Both the position numbers and the translations under genes were made by a program. DNA of 64,000 nt from JAAZBA01 sp964461815 (GTDB lineage: Bacteria; Bacillota; Clostridia; Oscillospirales; QAMX01): positions 1 through 64,000 of the forward strand of contig CAYWVF010000010.1 of NCBI GenBank assembly GCA_964461815.1, given 5' to 3'. Below the pieces are notes generated by a model. It was not told where the DNA came from. It searched no databases and worked only from the letters and a program-made list of their open reading frames with translations. Positions 8,426 to 18,539 of this stretch are shown in pieces. Every line of letters begins with the position of its first letter. Position 1 is the stretch's first letter.

Positions 8426-9100
8426 ATGTTTAAACAAAAGGCTGCACTCGCTGTTCTCTTTGTAACCTGCGCGTTCGCATCCATGACCGCCGCCAACGCG
8501 GCAAACAGCACCACACCTCTCGATACCAATCTTATGACGTACATTGAAGAGCAGTGTGAAAAACGTGAGATCGCCCCGGAGCTTGCGCTGGCAATAATTA
8601 AGATCGAAAGTACCTTTGATCCTGACAGTGTAAGTGCCGATGGAAATTGCTTTGGACTTATGCAGATCCATAAGGTAAACTTTAAGATGCTCAACAGTAA
8701 CATTGGTATCACAGACCTGCTTGATCCTTATCAAAATATTGAAGCCGGAATATACATGATATCCGGCTATGTACACAAGTATAACAACATCCATTCCGCT
8801 CTGATGGCATATAACATCGGAGAGAGCGGTGCTAAAAAGCTGTGGAAAAAGGGTTATACAAGCTCGTATTATTCTCGTACAGTCGAGCAGTACATGAACG
8901 AGTTTATTGAATCGGATATCTTTTCTTCCGTTGATAAGACCGTATCGGATATCGAAAAGACTGAGACAGAGCAAAAAACCGCCGGTGCAATTACTATCGC
9001 CAATAAAAACACCGTACGGTTTATAAGCTCAGCTATTTACGACACATGCATTTGCATACCACGAAATTCATCCGACGAATTCATCAGGTTCGCAGCTTGA
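8426..9100 (+). CDS. Secreted lytic transglycosylase (SLT domain)
   Basis: The 224-residue protein starts at ATG 8426, set by CGGAGG 5 bases upstream; an in-frame TTG at 8411 is not needed. Residues 1-26 form a signal peptide ending at ANA-A. The SLT domain spans about residues 35-150, with the catalytic glutamate E61 in IIKIES, the FGLMQIH motif at 76-82 and the AYNIG segment. It should cleave peptidoglycan glycan strands to 1,6-anhydro ends outside the membrane. A tail of about 70 residues has no recognised domain. The 3' end overlaps the convergent addA gene by 17 bases. A long leader suggests RNA-level control. Confidence 0.85.
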   Translation: MFKQKAALAVLFVTCAFASMTAANAANSTTPLDTNLMTYIEEQCEKREIAPELALAIIKIESTFDPDSVSADGNCFGLMQIHKVNFKMLNSNIGITDLLDPYQNIEAGIYMISGYVHKYNNIHSALMAYNIGESGAKKLWKKGYTSSYYSRTVEQYMNEFIESDIFSSVDKTVSDIEKTETEQKTAGAITIANKNTVRFISSAIYDTCICIPRNSSDEFIRFAA

Positions 9101-12100
9101 CGGCGCTTCCTGTTTTGAAAAAGTACAGATAGCTTTCACTCACATGCTTACCCGTTATACGTTCAAGTGCGTAAGCATAGCTTTTAACTTGATCTTCGTA
9201 ATTTTTCACATACTTGTCCAGATATGCCTTATTGACATTATCTGTCTTAAAATCAAGTATTGCTATCGTACCGTCCGAAAGCTCAAAGTAGCAGTCGATA
9301 ACACCTTGAAGAAGTACGCTGTCATTCTTTATATCACGATTTTTGACAGCTTCAGCACCGATATCATAGACTTCGCTGCCGCATAAAAGCGAGAATTTGA
9401 ATTCCCTGAATATACGCTTTGACGACAGCAGCTTCTCACCGAGATCGCTCCTGAAAAAGTCATATATTTTATCAACATCTATACTGTCGGCTTGCGTACA
9501 GCTGAGTATTCTGAGGCTTTTCAGTCTGCTTATCTCTTTCGCAATGCTTTCACGCTTGGCACATTTGTCGAAATCTATAAATTGCATCGCAAGGTGCAAT
9601 GCTATACCGCGTTCAGCGCCTGTCATTCCTGTTTCTTCAAGGAATCTCGGGCGTTTTTTCTTTTCTGCATTCTTACTGCGTGACACACCGTTTGTCACAG
9701 CTTCATTATCAAGATATCTGCCTTTTATAGAGGTTGCTGTGATCTTTGACGGTGTCATAGTCGATGTGCTGTACGGATAATCTTTCCTTATAAATGCGTT
9801 GATCTCATCTGTATTGTCTCTATTCTCATCTATAGGTTCTATTATAGGCAGCTCAGACTCTACCGTCGTTTCGCCGTATTCATCCTCTATCAGTCTCAGC
9901 CTCCACGAATGCTTTTCCTCACTGTTTTCAAGCTTCATAACAGGAGCCAGCAGCCACAGCATCGGAGTAGACGACTGTTCAAGTGCCACTGCTGGTATTT
10001 TATCATATTCCGACAATCTTTGAGCAGATTTGAACGTATTTTTATCATATTCAAGCGTTACAATGAGCTTTTCCTTTGCTCTCGTCATTGCCACGTACAT
10101 TATTCTCAGCTCTTCCGAATGCATTTCCTTTGAAAGCACAAGCTTTATGGCATTTCGGTGAACTGTAGGATACTCTATCCTGCGTTCGTTTTGACGTCTG
10201 CGAAAGCCTGCGCCATAATCCTGATGTATCAATACAGTTTTTTTCAGATCATCCAAATTAAATCGTCTATTCAACTCCGAATAGAAAACTATCGGGAACT
10301 CCAAGCCCTTAGACTTATGTACCGTCATTATCGTTACTCCGTCATTTGATGCATCGATCGGCACTTTAGGAGAATTTCCACCCTCGACCATACGTTTCAC
10401 CATACTTACAAAGCTGTAAAGCCCTCTGTAGCCGTTCTTCTCGAAGTCCCTCGCCATATCGAGAAATGAGATCAGATTGGCTTTACGTGCATTCCCGTTT
10501 TCCATCGATGAATACAGTCTCAGTACTCCCATTTTGTAATATACATGCCAGAGCAATCTGTCAACAGTAACATCATACGAGAGGAAACGTAAAGCATCAA
10601 CAGACGATAAAAATGCTTTGCATTTTTCCTTTACCTTGCATTCCTCCTGTGAAGCAAGCACGATACAGGAATAATAATCATCGTCTGACAACTTGCGTAT
10701 TTCGGCAAGCTCACTTAGCGTAAAGCCGTATATCGGAGAACGCATTATCGATACGAGCTGCAAATCCAGATGTGGGTTGTCTATCACCTCAAGAAGTGCA
10801 AACATCGTCGATACTTCATCTGTTTCAAGCAGCGTCTCACGTGTCTCAAAAAACGTTCTGATCCCTACCGATGCCAATGCATCTCTATACTGCGTCATCT
10901 GTGATGTAGTACGAAGGAGTATTGCTATATCATTAGGCTGTATACGGCGCCGGACATTTTTATCTCGATCGAAAACCGTTGTATTTTCATCGTCCAGCAT
11001 TTCTCTTATACGTCTTGCCACGTATTCAGGCTGTGTTATCGTATCGCTGTTCTTTGATATGCAACACAGTTCACTTTCATGACCGTCATTTTCGGGATAT
11101 GCTGCACCTAAATACAGAGCCTCCTTTTCACCGTACTCGGTGTCACCCAGCTTACTGCTCATAATGCTCTCAAATATATAATTTACAGAATCCAACACCT
11201 CTCCACGTGATCTAAAATTTCTTGACAGTGCGATCTGCTTCATACTGTCGATGCTGTATTTCCCTACGAATATCCTCGGGTCAGCTAAGCGGAATCCGTA
11301 TATACTTTGCTTTACATCGCCAACCATATATAAATTTGATTCATCCTTTGAAAGTGCTCTGAATATCAGATCCTGCACAAGATTCGTATCCTGATATTCA
11401 TCTACCATTATCTCGTCGAACCGTTCTGACAGGTCACATGCCAGATCGGTAAAGACTGCGTGTCCCGACGCAGAATCATAGCTTCTTACGAGCAGAGCTG
11501 CGCTCATATGCTCCAAATCATTAAAGTCTATAATATTTCTACTTCGTTTTTCCGATGTGAGTCGCTCATCGTATTCCTTTACAAGTCCAAACAATGCTTC
11601 CGTGACACCAAGTATTGACGATATATCCTCCTGAGCTTCATGCTCACTCGGCTCCATGTAAATGCTGCAAAGCTTTTCATGATCCTTTTTCCAATCCGCT
11701 CTTATCGCTTTGATATCGTCAAGGAACTCTTTATTTTCGTATTTTCTTATCGACGGTGCTCTTTCAAATTTCACCGCACGTAGTGATGACCGCATATCAT
11801 CCCAGCTTCCGGAGTCTGCTTTGTCAAGTATATCTCTCATGCAGTCGCTTTCCCTGATAAAAAGCTCTATATACTTATCAAGCACCTCACCATCAGCTGA
11901 CATTTCATCGATCTTCACAGTGTATGCATCCAAATAGTATTCTACAGTACTCTTAAGATGCTCTATTATAACTCTGCCGTGATCTGTTTCCACGATATTC
12001 TTTTTAGTCGATATTCTCAGATTTTCAAGACTCTCATCAAGCCACTTCACAGGATAAGGATGGCTCTGTATCTTATTGTACAGCTCCATTATAACATCAA

Positions 12101-12626
12101 ACAGTCTCTTATCATCCCTCGATGCACTCAATGCTTCGACGAGCTCATAGAAGCCTCTGTTTTTTTCGGTCTTATCACTATAACGTGCTTCTATCATATC
12201 CTCAAGTATCATCCGCTTGAGCACCTCAAGCTCGGACGGATCCGACATTCTGAAGTCCGGCGAGAGTCCGAGCAAGCTGAAATGCTCACGCACCAGTCCC
12301 ATACAAAACGAATGCACAGTGGTGATTTGATCGTGATCTATCTGTGAGAGCTGCCGTCTTAAGCGTTTGTTATTAGGCTCTTCTATCATCTTTTTCGTGA
12401 CTGCACGTGTTATTTTGGCTTTCATCTCAGCAGCAGCTGCCTTCGTAAATGTTACGATAAGCAGATTCGATATATCAGAAGGATCCTTTTCACGGCATAT
12501 TCTCCGTATAACACGCTCAACCAATACAGCTGTTTTTCCCGAGCCTGCCGCAGCGGATACAAGTACCGATGTTCCATTGGACTCTATCGCTTCAAGCTGA
12601 TCTTCTGTCCATTTCACCTCACTCAT
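9084..12626 (-). CDS. addA: Helicase-nuclease subunit AddA
   Basis: The 1180-residue protein is a UvrD-like superfamily 1 helicase with a C-terminal RecB-type nuclease. Visible motifs are Walker A AAAGSGKTAVL (about residues 25-35), the motif II segment VDEYQDTN, GDVKQSIYGFR (motif III), TVHKSKGLEFP (motif V), YVAMTRAKEKL (motif VI), and the nuclease motif AILDFKTDN near the C-terminus. With AddB it resects double-strand breaks to start RecA-dependent repair, the Firmicute counterpart of RecBCD. Its ATG overlaps the addB stop by 4 bases, so translation is coupled. It ends inside the 3' end of the convergent transglycosylase gene. Confidence 0.95.
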   Translation of the reverse strand: MSEVKWTEDQLEAIESNGTSVLVSAAAGSGKTAVLVERVIRRICREKDPSDISNLLIVTFTKAAAAEMKAKITRAVTKKMIEEPNNKRLRRQLSQIDHDQITTVHSFCMGLVREHFSLLGLSPDFRMSDPSELEVLKRMILEDMIEARYSDKTEKNRGFYELVEALSASRDDKRLFDVIMELYNKIQSHPYPVKWLDESLENLRISTKKNIVETDHGRVIIEHLKSTVEYYLDAYTVKIDEMSADGEVLDKYIELFIRESDCMRDILDKADSGSWDDMRSSLRAVKFERAPSIRKYENKEFLDDIKAIRADWKKDHEKLCSIYMEPSEHEAQEDISSILGVTEALFGLVKEYDERLTSEKRSRNIIDFNDLEHMSAALLVRSYDSASGHAVFTDLACDLSERFDEIMVDEYQDTNLVQDLIFRALSKDESNLYMVGDVKQSIYGFRLADPRIFVGKYSIDSMKQIALSRNFRSRGEVLDSVNYIFESIMSSKLGDTEYGEKEALYLGAAYPENDGHESELCCISKNSDTITQPEYVARRIREMLDDENTTVFDRDKNVRRRIQPNDIAILLRTTSQMTQYRDALASVGIRTFFETRETLLETDEVSTMFALLEVIDNPHLDLQLVSIMRSPIYGFTLSELAEIRKLSDDDYYSCIVLASQEECKVKEKCKAFLSSVDALRFLSYDVTVDRLLWHVYYKMGVLRLYSSMENGNARKANLISFLDMARDFEKNGYRGLYSFVSMVKRMVEGGNSPKVPIDASNDGVTIMTVHKSKGLEFPIVFYSELNRRFNLDDLKKTVLIHQDYGAGFRRRQNERRIEYPTVHRNAIKLVLSKEMHSEELRIMYVAMTRAKEKLIVTLEYDKNTFKSAQRLSEYDKIPAVALEQSSTPMLWLLAPVMKLENSEEKHSWRLRLIEDEYGETTVESELPIIEPIDENRDNTDEINAFIRKDYPYSTSTMTPSKITATSIKGRYLDNEAVTNGVSRSKNAEKKKRPRFLEETGMTGAERGIALHLAMQFIDFDKCAKRESIAKEISRLKSLRILSCTQADSIDVDKIYDFFRSDLGEKLLSSKRIFREFKFSLLCGSEVYDIGAEAVKNRDIKNDSVLLQGVIDCYFELSDGTIAILDFKTDNVNKAYLDKYVKNYEDQVKSYAYALERITGKHVSESYLYFFKTGSAVKLRT

Positions 12627-15600
12627 TCATCTTCACTCCCTTCAAAAAACTCTTCAAAGCTTGTTTTCAGCGGCTGTCTGAAGCAGTCGGTTTTTCTTCT
12701 CGTATCAAAATGACACACTCGCTTATATTCGCAAAAATCACATGAGCTTCCGTCGCTCGATTTATACGGATCGGGCTGTGCATACCCTTCACTGATAAGC
12801 TTGGCAGTCTCCTTCAATATTTTAAATGTTCTATCCTTTAATACATCGAAATGATCCTTTGTGATCTCACGAGAAGCACTCAGCTTTACAGGTATGTATT
12901 TCCCGCTTGAGTCCATCGCCTTTTGCACTTCACCGCTCAGTACAAAGCCTGAGCGTTCCTGCTTCTTTTCAAGCTCCTTTCTCAGCTCATCATCATCAAG
13001 ATTTCTGTCCGCAACTGCGACCTCGGCACGTGCAGGTACATACAATACGCCTGACGGTACAATCTTTACATTTCCATCTATTCCACAGTGGCGCAGATAT
13101 TCAAACTCCGAGTTTTCAATTGAAAATAGGTATATAGGAAGCTGCAAGCCTATTCCGTTTACTATATCATCCAGTGAGAATTTCTTGTTTCCCGATTTAT
13201 AGTCAGCCACACGTATATATAACGCACCATCATGCAGCCAACCATCCACTCTGTCCACCTTGCCTGACATTACTGCCTTTATCCCCGGTGCCGCTTCAAA
13301 GGACACAGGAGGAAGGTCGCCACCCCACGAAAAGTCAAGCTCAAAATCCATAGGTTCAAAAAGGCTCAATTCAAACTCACGGCGCAGATTCTCTATAAGT
13401 ATATATACCGTCCGACAAAGCCTGTTAAAAAGGTACATAAATCTATCCGATTTTCCGACCATACCGCCGAGATATTCGCTTATATATTCCTTTATCTTCT
13501 CCATCGTTATCTGCTCCAGCAGCTCCCCGGAGCAGTCACCTATCGAGCCGCACCTACGTACTCCCTCTCTCGTTACTCCCTCGAGCACAAAATGAAGAAA
13601 TGAGCCTATCTCCGGTGCATCAAATGAGAGTCTTTTTTTCGGCTTAAGCTTCAAGCCGTATTTCGCCATATAGCTGAATTTACATTTATTAAAGGTCTCA
13701 AGCCTCGATGCACTCAAGCCTATCGTCTCACCGTACAGCATTTTCGCATCGTCACCATCATCCAAAGAATCGGAGCGTTTCAAAGCTCTGCTTCGTATTC
13801 TCTCTACAGCTGTGCGATCTTCACTTCTCACCGCAGCCTCAGCAAGCCTATTACCCTGTATTGCCGCATCTATGCACGTGTCTAACGTACATAATCTATA
13901 GGCTTTGTCCTCACTCTCATCGGTCGTAACCGTCAGATTTGGGAAAAGCGACTTTATTCTTCCTATGTAATACGAGGGAAGCTGCACTTCGCCACCGTCG
14001 CTCGACTCCGCATATGATATCATCAGCAGTTTACGTGCTCCCGAAACAAGAGAATATATATCAAAAAGCTCTTGAGAACTCATTTTTGTCTCATTATTCA
14101 ATAGGTTTATGCCTATTTTTTCCATCTCCTCACGTTCCTTTGGAGCAAGTATTCCCGATGAGCTGTGAGAAGACGGTAGTGCACCGTCAACAGCACCTAA
14201 AAGGAGCACACACGGGGCGTGATTTGCGCTTATCTCAGTCACCGAGCCTATCTGCACACGATCTACGGAAGGCGGTATTGCACCCATTTCACAGCCCTCA
14301 AGTGCGAGTGTGAAAAGAGATGCAAATGTATCCGTATCGATACATTCATCGTCGCACACATGAACGAAGCTGTCAAAGCAATCGCATATTACCTCCCACA
14401 GTCGTTCATATTCATCGGCTTCACGCAGATGACCATCTGCTTCAAGACGCTCGGCTCGTTTTGTAAGCTCCTCCCTCACTCCTATACGCTCAAGAAAAGC
14501 ATATAGTGTTTCAGCCTTGCCTCTACCTGTTGTCTCCCTCTTCATATTCTCGTATAATGTGATGAGTGGGAGCCGTATGCGATCCTTTATATCATTCACC
14601 CTGTCCAGCAACTCTTTATCCTTATCATTTAATGGAGATGAGAAACTGCCGGGATTATTTTCAAAATGCTTTTCAGACATTATTTCGTATCCTCTGACAC
14701 TCCATGCATCACAGTAGTTTTCAAAAATTCCGCATTCCTCCGGAGTTATGCCGGAATAACCCGCTTTCACACAGCTTATTATATCCTCACATTTGAATCC
14801 GTCCGTTATGACCTTAAGAGATGACAATATAGCGGCAACAGACGGCTTTTCCATTATACTTGTCTTGCCCGATATATAGCACGGTATACCGAATCGTTCG
14901 AATACAGCTTCAATGGTGCTGCGATATTTTTCAAAATCGGTAACAGCAACAGCTATATCTCTGTAACGAACATCCGACTCCTTGACAGCATGTGCTATAG
15001 TTGCAGCTGCATGCTCACATTCCGAGTACAGTGTTCCCGATATGTGGAGCTTCACTATCTCTGTCTCAGGTTCATATTCCTTCATGCCCTCGAAAATATA
15101 TTTTTCGAGGTGCATGATCTCATCATGCACAGCTTTCTGTTCGAACACAGTAGTGTTTACAGATATATTTTTTTCCTTTGCAGCAGATGCAAGCTTTCTT
15201 GCTGTACTCGATGAATTATAGAATGCGCTGTCTTCATCCTCAAATAAGCTCTCACATGTAAAAGCACATGTAACTGTATTGCATCGTTCCATCATAAGAA
15301 GAATTATGTCAAGCTCCTGAACGGTAAAGCCTGTAAAGCTATCTATAAATAAATTGTAACCGTTCATAAAAGTATTGTCCGACATCAACCTTTGATAGAC
15401 ACGTACCAACTCCTCATTTGTATCGAACTGCTCATCCGAGCTTTCATGCACCTTAGAGTCATATGCAGTCATAATAAGTGCTATATCATGCAGCTTATTC
15501 TGCAATCTTTCATGTGTACAAGTCTCCGATGCCTCAGTCAGCATTTCAGGTGATATTCCCGAATTATGCATCTCATCGTTTATGCTGATAAAGGATCTCA

Positions 15601-15949
15601 ATATTTCAAGTCTCTTATCTCTGCTCGAATACTCCGATAGCATATTGCGGACAGATAGATATGCTCTATCCATAAGTATCAGCTTTGCACATTCATCAAG
15701 GGCCTTATCTGCAAGTCCGCCTACAGCAGCGAATACACGGCTTGCGAGCCTTTTGAATGTCAATATTTCCGCATATAGAGCCGCATTGTCTCCGCATACG
15801 TCGCACAGTCTGCGTTCAAGTGAATGCGAATGTGTTTCGGGAACGATTATGACTGACCGTACACCTGTTTTTCTGCCTATTTCATACGCCTCATTTAATA
15901 TTTTCTCCGTTTTCCCGGAAAAAGCTCGACCTAAGTACAGTTTTAGCAT
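12623..15949 (-). CDS. addB: Helicase-nuclease subunit AddB
   Basis: The 1108-residue protein has an N-terminal Walker A-like GRAFSGKTE motif, an inactivated helicase core and a C-terminal nuclease with RVADYKSGNKKF. The 4Fe-4S cluster cysteines of AddB are recognisable: one in FNKCKFSYMAKYG and the group CDFCEYKRVC near the end. AddB carries the Chi-recognition function and the nuclease for one strand in the AddAB complex. Length fits the clostridial family. It is the first gene of the addBA pair; a TATAAT -10 lies at 15991-15996 on the minus strand but the -35 is weak. Confidence 0.94.
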   Translation of the reverse strand: MLKLYLGRAFSGKTEKILNEAYEIGRKTGVRSVIIVPETHSHSLERRLCDVCGDNAALYAEILTFKRLASRVFAAVGGLADKALDECAKLILMDRAYLSVRNMLSEYSSRDKRLEILRSFISINDEMHNSGISPEMLTEASETCTHERLQNKLHDIALIMTAYDSKVHESSDEQFDTNEELVRVYQRLMSDNTFMNGYNLFIDSFTGFTVQELDIILLMMERCNTVTCAFTCESLFEDEDSAFYNSSSTARKLASAAKEKNISVNTTVFEQKAVHDEIMHLEKYIFEGMKEYEPETEIVKLHISGTLYSECEHAAATIAHAVKESDVRYRDIAVAVTDFEKYRSTIEAVFERFGIPCYISGKTSIMEKPSVAAILSSLKVITDGFKCEDIISCVKAGYSGITPEECGIFENYCDAWSVRGYEIMSEKHFENNPGSFSSPLNDKDKELLDRVNDIKDRIRLPLITLYENMKRETTGRGKAETLYAFLERIGVREELTKRAERLEADGHLREADEYERLWEVICDCFDSFVHVCDDECIDTDTFASLFTLALEGCEMGAIPPSVDRVQIGSVTEISANHAPCVLLLGAVDGALPSSHSSSGILAPKEREEMEKIGINLLNNETKMSSQELFDIYSLVSGARKLLMISYAESSDGGEVQLPSYYIGRIKSLFPNLTVTTDESEDKAYRLCTLDTCIDAAIQGNRLAEAAVRSEDRTAVERIRSRALKRSDSLDDGDDAKMLYGETIGLSASRLETFNKCKFSYMAKYGLKLKPKKRLSFDAPEIGSFLHFVLEGVTREGVRRCGSIGDCSGELLEQITMEKIKEYISEYLGGMVGKSDRFMYLFNRLCRTVYILIENLRREFELSLFEPMDFELDFSWGGDLPPVSFEAAPGIKAVMSGKVDRVDGWLHDGALYIRVADYKSGNKKFSLDDIVNGIGLQLPIYLFSIENSEFEYLRHCGIDGNVKIVPSGVLYVPARAEVAVADRNLDDDELRKELEKKQERSGFVLSGEVQKAMDSSGKYIPVKLSASREITKDHFDVLKDRTFKILKETAKLISEGYAQPDPYKSSDGSSCDFCEYKRVCHFDTRRKTDCFRQPLKTSFEEFFEGSEDE

Positions 15950-16020
15950 TAAATGATCTTTCCTTTGTTCTGTCTTTTCTATTGTTTATAATTATACCAT
16001 ATAAATTTACTTTTCGCTAC

Positions 16021-16049
16021 TTGAATACTTAACTGTTTTGTTGTAAAAT
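16021..16049 (+). promoter_or_regulatory. Promoter of zinc-ribbon membrane protein gene
   Basis: TTGAAT -35 (16021-16026), a 17-base spacer and TAAAAT -10 (16044-16049) lie 30 bases before the start at 16079. Confidence 0.65.
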
Positions 16050-16078
16050 TATCTCATCACATTAAAGGGGATATTTTT

Positions 16079-16492
16079 ATGAATTGGTTATACAAAATCA
16101 CCCAATGGTTTAGCAGACTGATGTACGGTCGCTATGGCTCTGACCAGCTTTCCGTTGCACTCGTTATAGCCTACGTTCTCTTCATTCTTATAGGAGAGCT
16201 GACCGATCTGTCTATATTCTTTATACTGAGCTACGTGCTTGTGATCTGGGCTTTCTTCCGAATGTTTTCCAGGAACATTGCTGCCAGGCGAAAGGAAAAC
16301 GACAAGTTCATGAAGCTTTATGTCCCGGTTAAAAGCTATATAAAGGATCTCATATATCGCTTCAAGCAGCGTAAGCAATATCGTTTTTTCAGATGTCCGA
16401 CATGTAAAACCATGGCAAGAGTTCCCAGACTCGGTAAAAAGATCGAGATCACCTGCCCTCACTGTGGAAACAAATTTACAAGAAAAACGTAA
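16079..16492 (+). CDS. Small membrane protein with C-terminal zinc ribbon, function unknown
   Basis: The 137-residue protein has two predicted membrane segments at about residues 21-40 and 42-60. A basic cytoplasmic stretch follows, then a C-terminal zinc ribbon with CPTCKTMARVP and CPHCGNKF, a CxxC-x(n)-CxxC pair. I do not recognise a named family with a known role; the layout resembles small clostridial membrane proteins that put a zinc ribbon on the inner face. The start is supported by AAAGGGG upstream. The TRIC-type channel gene starts 13 bases after its stop, so the two are probably co-expressed. Function is open. Confidence 0.75.
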   Translation: MNWLYKITQWFSRLMYGRYGSDQLSVALVIAYVLFILIGELTDLSIFFILSYVLVIWAFFRMFSRNIAARRKENDKFMKLYVPVKSYIKDLIYRFKQRKQYRFFRCPTCKTMARVPRLGKKIEITCPHCGNKFTRKT

Positions 16493-16505
16493 TGCGGAGT
16501 GTGCT

Positions 16506-17144
16506 ATGGAGTTCATCATACATATTATTGAGATAATAGGGACTGCTGCTTTTGCAATATCCGGCGTTATGCTGGCTATGGAAAAGGAGCTTGATCTCTT
16601 TGGCGTGATCGTGATCGGAGTTATAACGGCTGTCGGTGGCGGTGCGACCAGAGATATCATCCTCGGAAATTTTCCGCCCATGCTGTTTCGCGATCCAACC
16701 TATGTTATAGTATCTACCATAGTATGCATCATTGTATTTTTACTCTTTTCGCTATCAAAAAACAAATTTAAAAGTCTATTTGAGCAGTATACATATATAA
16801 TCAATATTTGCGATGCTGTAGGGCTCGGCATATTCGTAGCAGTCGGTATGAATGGTGCCATCAACGCAGGCTTCGGTGATAACGGATTTCTTCTCATCTT
16901 TGTAGGCACTATTACAGGTGTCGGAGGTGGAATACTGCGTGATATAATGGTCGGAGTCGTACCTAATGTACTTAAGAAGCATATTTACGCAGTTGCCGCA
17001 ATAATCGGTGCTGTGCTGTATTTTATCACCTACCGTCTCGGTGCGAACAGTATTGTCTCATACTTCGTATGTGCGATCCCTGTCGTGACGATACGTATCC
17101 TTGCGGCAAAATACAAATGGAATCTGCCTAAAATCAAGCTGTGA
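16506..17144 (+). CDS. TRIC/UPF0126-type cation channel protein
   Basis: The 212-residue hydrophobic protein carries the internal repeat typical of UPF0126/YicG: GVITAVGGGATRDIILG in the first half and GTITGVGGGILRDIMVG in the second. Crystal structures of bacterial TRIC channels show seven transmembrane helices and a trimer conducting monovalent cations; the physiological role is uncertain. The ATG at 16506 follows GCGGAG at good spacing and fits the hydrophobic N-terminus, whereas an upstream GTG at 16464 lies inside the previous gene. A strong terminator follows at 17151-17197. Confidence 0.86.
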   Translation: MEFIIHIIEIIGTAAFAISGVMLAMEKELDLFGVIVIGVITAVGGGATRDIILGNFPPMLFRDPTYVIVSTIVCIIVFLLFSLSKNKFKSLFEQYTYIINICDAVGLGIFVAVGMNGAINAGFGDNGFLLIFVGTITGVGGGILRDIMVGVVPNVLKKHIYAVAAIIGAVLYFITYRLGANSIVSYFVCAIPVVTIRILAAKYKWNLPKIKL

Positions 17145-17150
17145 ATAAAA

Positions 17151-17197
17151 AATCAAGCAGTGTGATCCTCATATCCGAGTGATCACACTGCTTGATT
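17151..17197. terminator. Bidirectional terminator
   Basis: A perfect 17-bp stem pairs 17151-17167 with 17181-17197 around a 13-base loop, A-rich on the left. It serves the convergent TRIC-type gene and the ceramidase-like gene. Confidence 0.75.
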
Positions 17198-17204
17198 CAT
17201 GCTA

Positions 17205-18524
17205 TCATGCGTTTTTTATCTCTTTAGTGAGTGCTATACCGGTATTGATAATGCTCTCTGCTACTCCTGCCTTAAACCTTGAGCTTCTGGCTTCATAGCC
17301 ACCCTCTGCGTATGCGTCGGCAGTAGGATAATAGCCCTCATAGCCGTTTGCACAGCAGCATGGGATAGTCATTTTGAACGGTGAGCCTGCCTTAATGGCA
17401 CGTCCTATATCGGTAAACGGTTCACCAGGAATACCTGCAAATACCACATCTCCTATGCCTACACCTGTAAGATACAGTCCCAGCGTATCAGGGAGATCCT
17501 CATGCATTATCCATGTCTCGGCTTCACCTAAAACCGTAGCGCTCATCATGCCCTTATACATTTTGGAAAATTCCTCAATATTGTCATCATGGAATTTTAC
17601 GAGCTCTTTAGCCGCAGCGATCTGCTCAGGTGTACCTTTATTTAATCCGACCTCTGCTATCTTTTGACCATAAGACACCTTATCGCATACAGCCGGCTTC
17701 GTATATGAATAGATCGAAAGCACTGCACCGGCTATTACTCTACCCATATGCTCAGCATGTGCTGTACCAGGCTTCCTCGTTGCCTTTATATCTATATGAT
17801 TCGTATCGCCCTGTGCTCCATTGAAATACACAACATGCACTCCCTTGCCGTCCTTCTCATCTCTGAGTGCATTTTCAAGTGTACGACGTACAAAACCAGG
17901 ATAGTCAGAGCAAAGCTTATTGCCGCCTATCGTATCGGGATGCACCTGGAAATTAACGATAGCTATATCGGCTGCATCTTCTCTTATGATCTTTACAAGC
18001 TGGACTGTTTCATCAGGTGTTCCTATCGGCTCTAATACATTCGGATCATTTCCGGGATTTGTCTTTGTCGAGCCATCCTTCATTCTAAAGCGGCGAACAA
18101 ACGATATTCCCTTTGCCTCACCTGTAGCCAACTCAACAGTAGCCTCTTTCATATCGGCAATTGCAAGACCGATAACATCTGAGATCCTGTTGAACAAATA
18201 CTCATTATAGTTTGGATCTATCTCGAATAATCTTTCCTTTGTGACCCCCGGTCCCGTATGTGTATGAGTGCAAGCTACAAATACAGCCTCATAATCTATA
18301 TTGTTTCTTTTCGCTGCACGCATTCTGATCTCATCCATCTGGCTCTGACAAATACCGATGACATCAACACTGACGACCGCTGCCGTTTTCTCGCCGTCTG
18401 TAAATGCAACCGCATGTGCTTGCAGAGGATCGATGATGCCGTCTGCGAAACGCACTTCAAAATAACCGGAAATTTCCGTTCCAAGAGGTGGTGTTACGTC
18501 TAATCTTGCAAAGCCTGCTTTCAT
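17205..18524 (-). CDS. Neutral/alkaline ceramidase-like N-terminal domain protein
   Basis: The 439-residue protein opens with AGFARLDVTPPLGTEISGY, the pattern of neutral ceramidase N-terminal domains, and has the metal-site segments CTHTHTGPG and NFQVHPDTIGG. True neutral ceramidases are longer and secreted; this one has no signal peptide and lacks the C-terminal immunoglobulin-like domain, so amide bond hydrolysis of another substrate in the cytoplasm is as likely as ceramide cleavage. It is the last gene of an operon with galT and a cysteine hydrolase, 15 bases after the latter. Many gut anaerobes have such paralogues of unknown substrate. Confidence 0.75.
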   Translation of the reverse strand: MKAGFARLDVTPPLGTEISGYFEVRFADGIIDPLQAHAVAFTDGEKTAAVVSVDVIGICQSQMDEIRMRAAKRNNIDYEAVFVACTHTHTGPGVTKERLFEIDPNYNEYLFNRISDVIGLAIADMKEATVELATGEAKGISFVRRFRMKDGSTKTNPGNDPNVLEPIGTPDETVQLVKIIREDAADIAIVNFQVHPDTIGGNKLCSDYPGFVRRTLENALRDEKDGKGVHVVYFNGAQGDTNHIDIKATRKPGTAHAEHMGRVIAGAVLSIYSYTKPAVCDKVSYGQKIAEVGLNKGTPEQIAAAKELVKFHDDNIEEFSKMYKGMMSATVLGEAETWIMHEDLPDTLGLYLTGVGIGDVVFAGIPGEPFTDIGRAIKAGSPFKMTIPCCCANGYEGYYPTADAYAEGGYEARSSRFKAGVAESIINTGIALTKEIKNA

Positions 18525-18539
18525 AGTATCATGCCCCTT

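Noticed and set aside
8408..8974. Minus-strand frames opposite the lytic transglycosylase
   Set aside because: The plus strand encodes a signal peptide and SLT motifs; the opposite frames show no domain.
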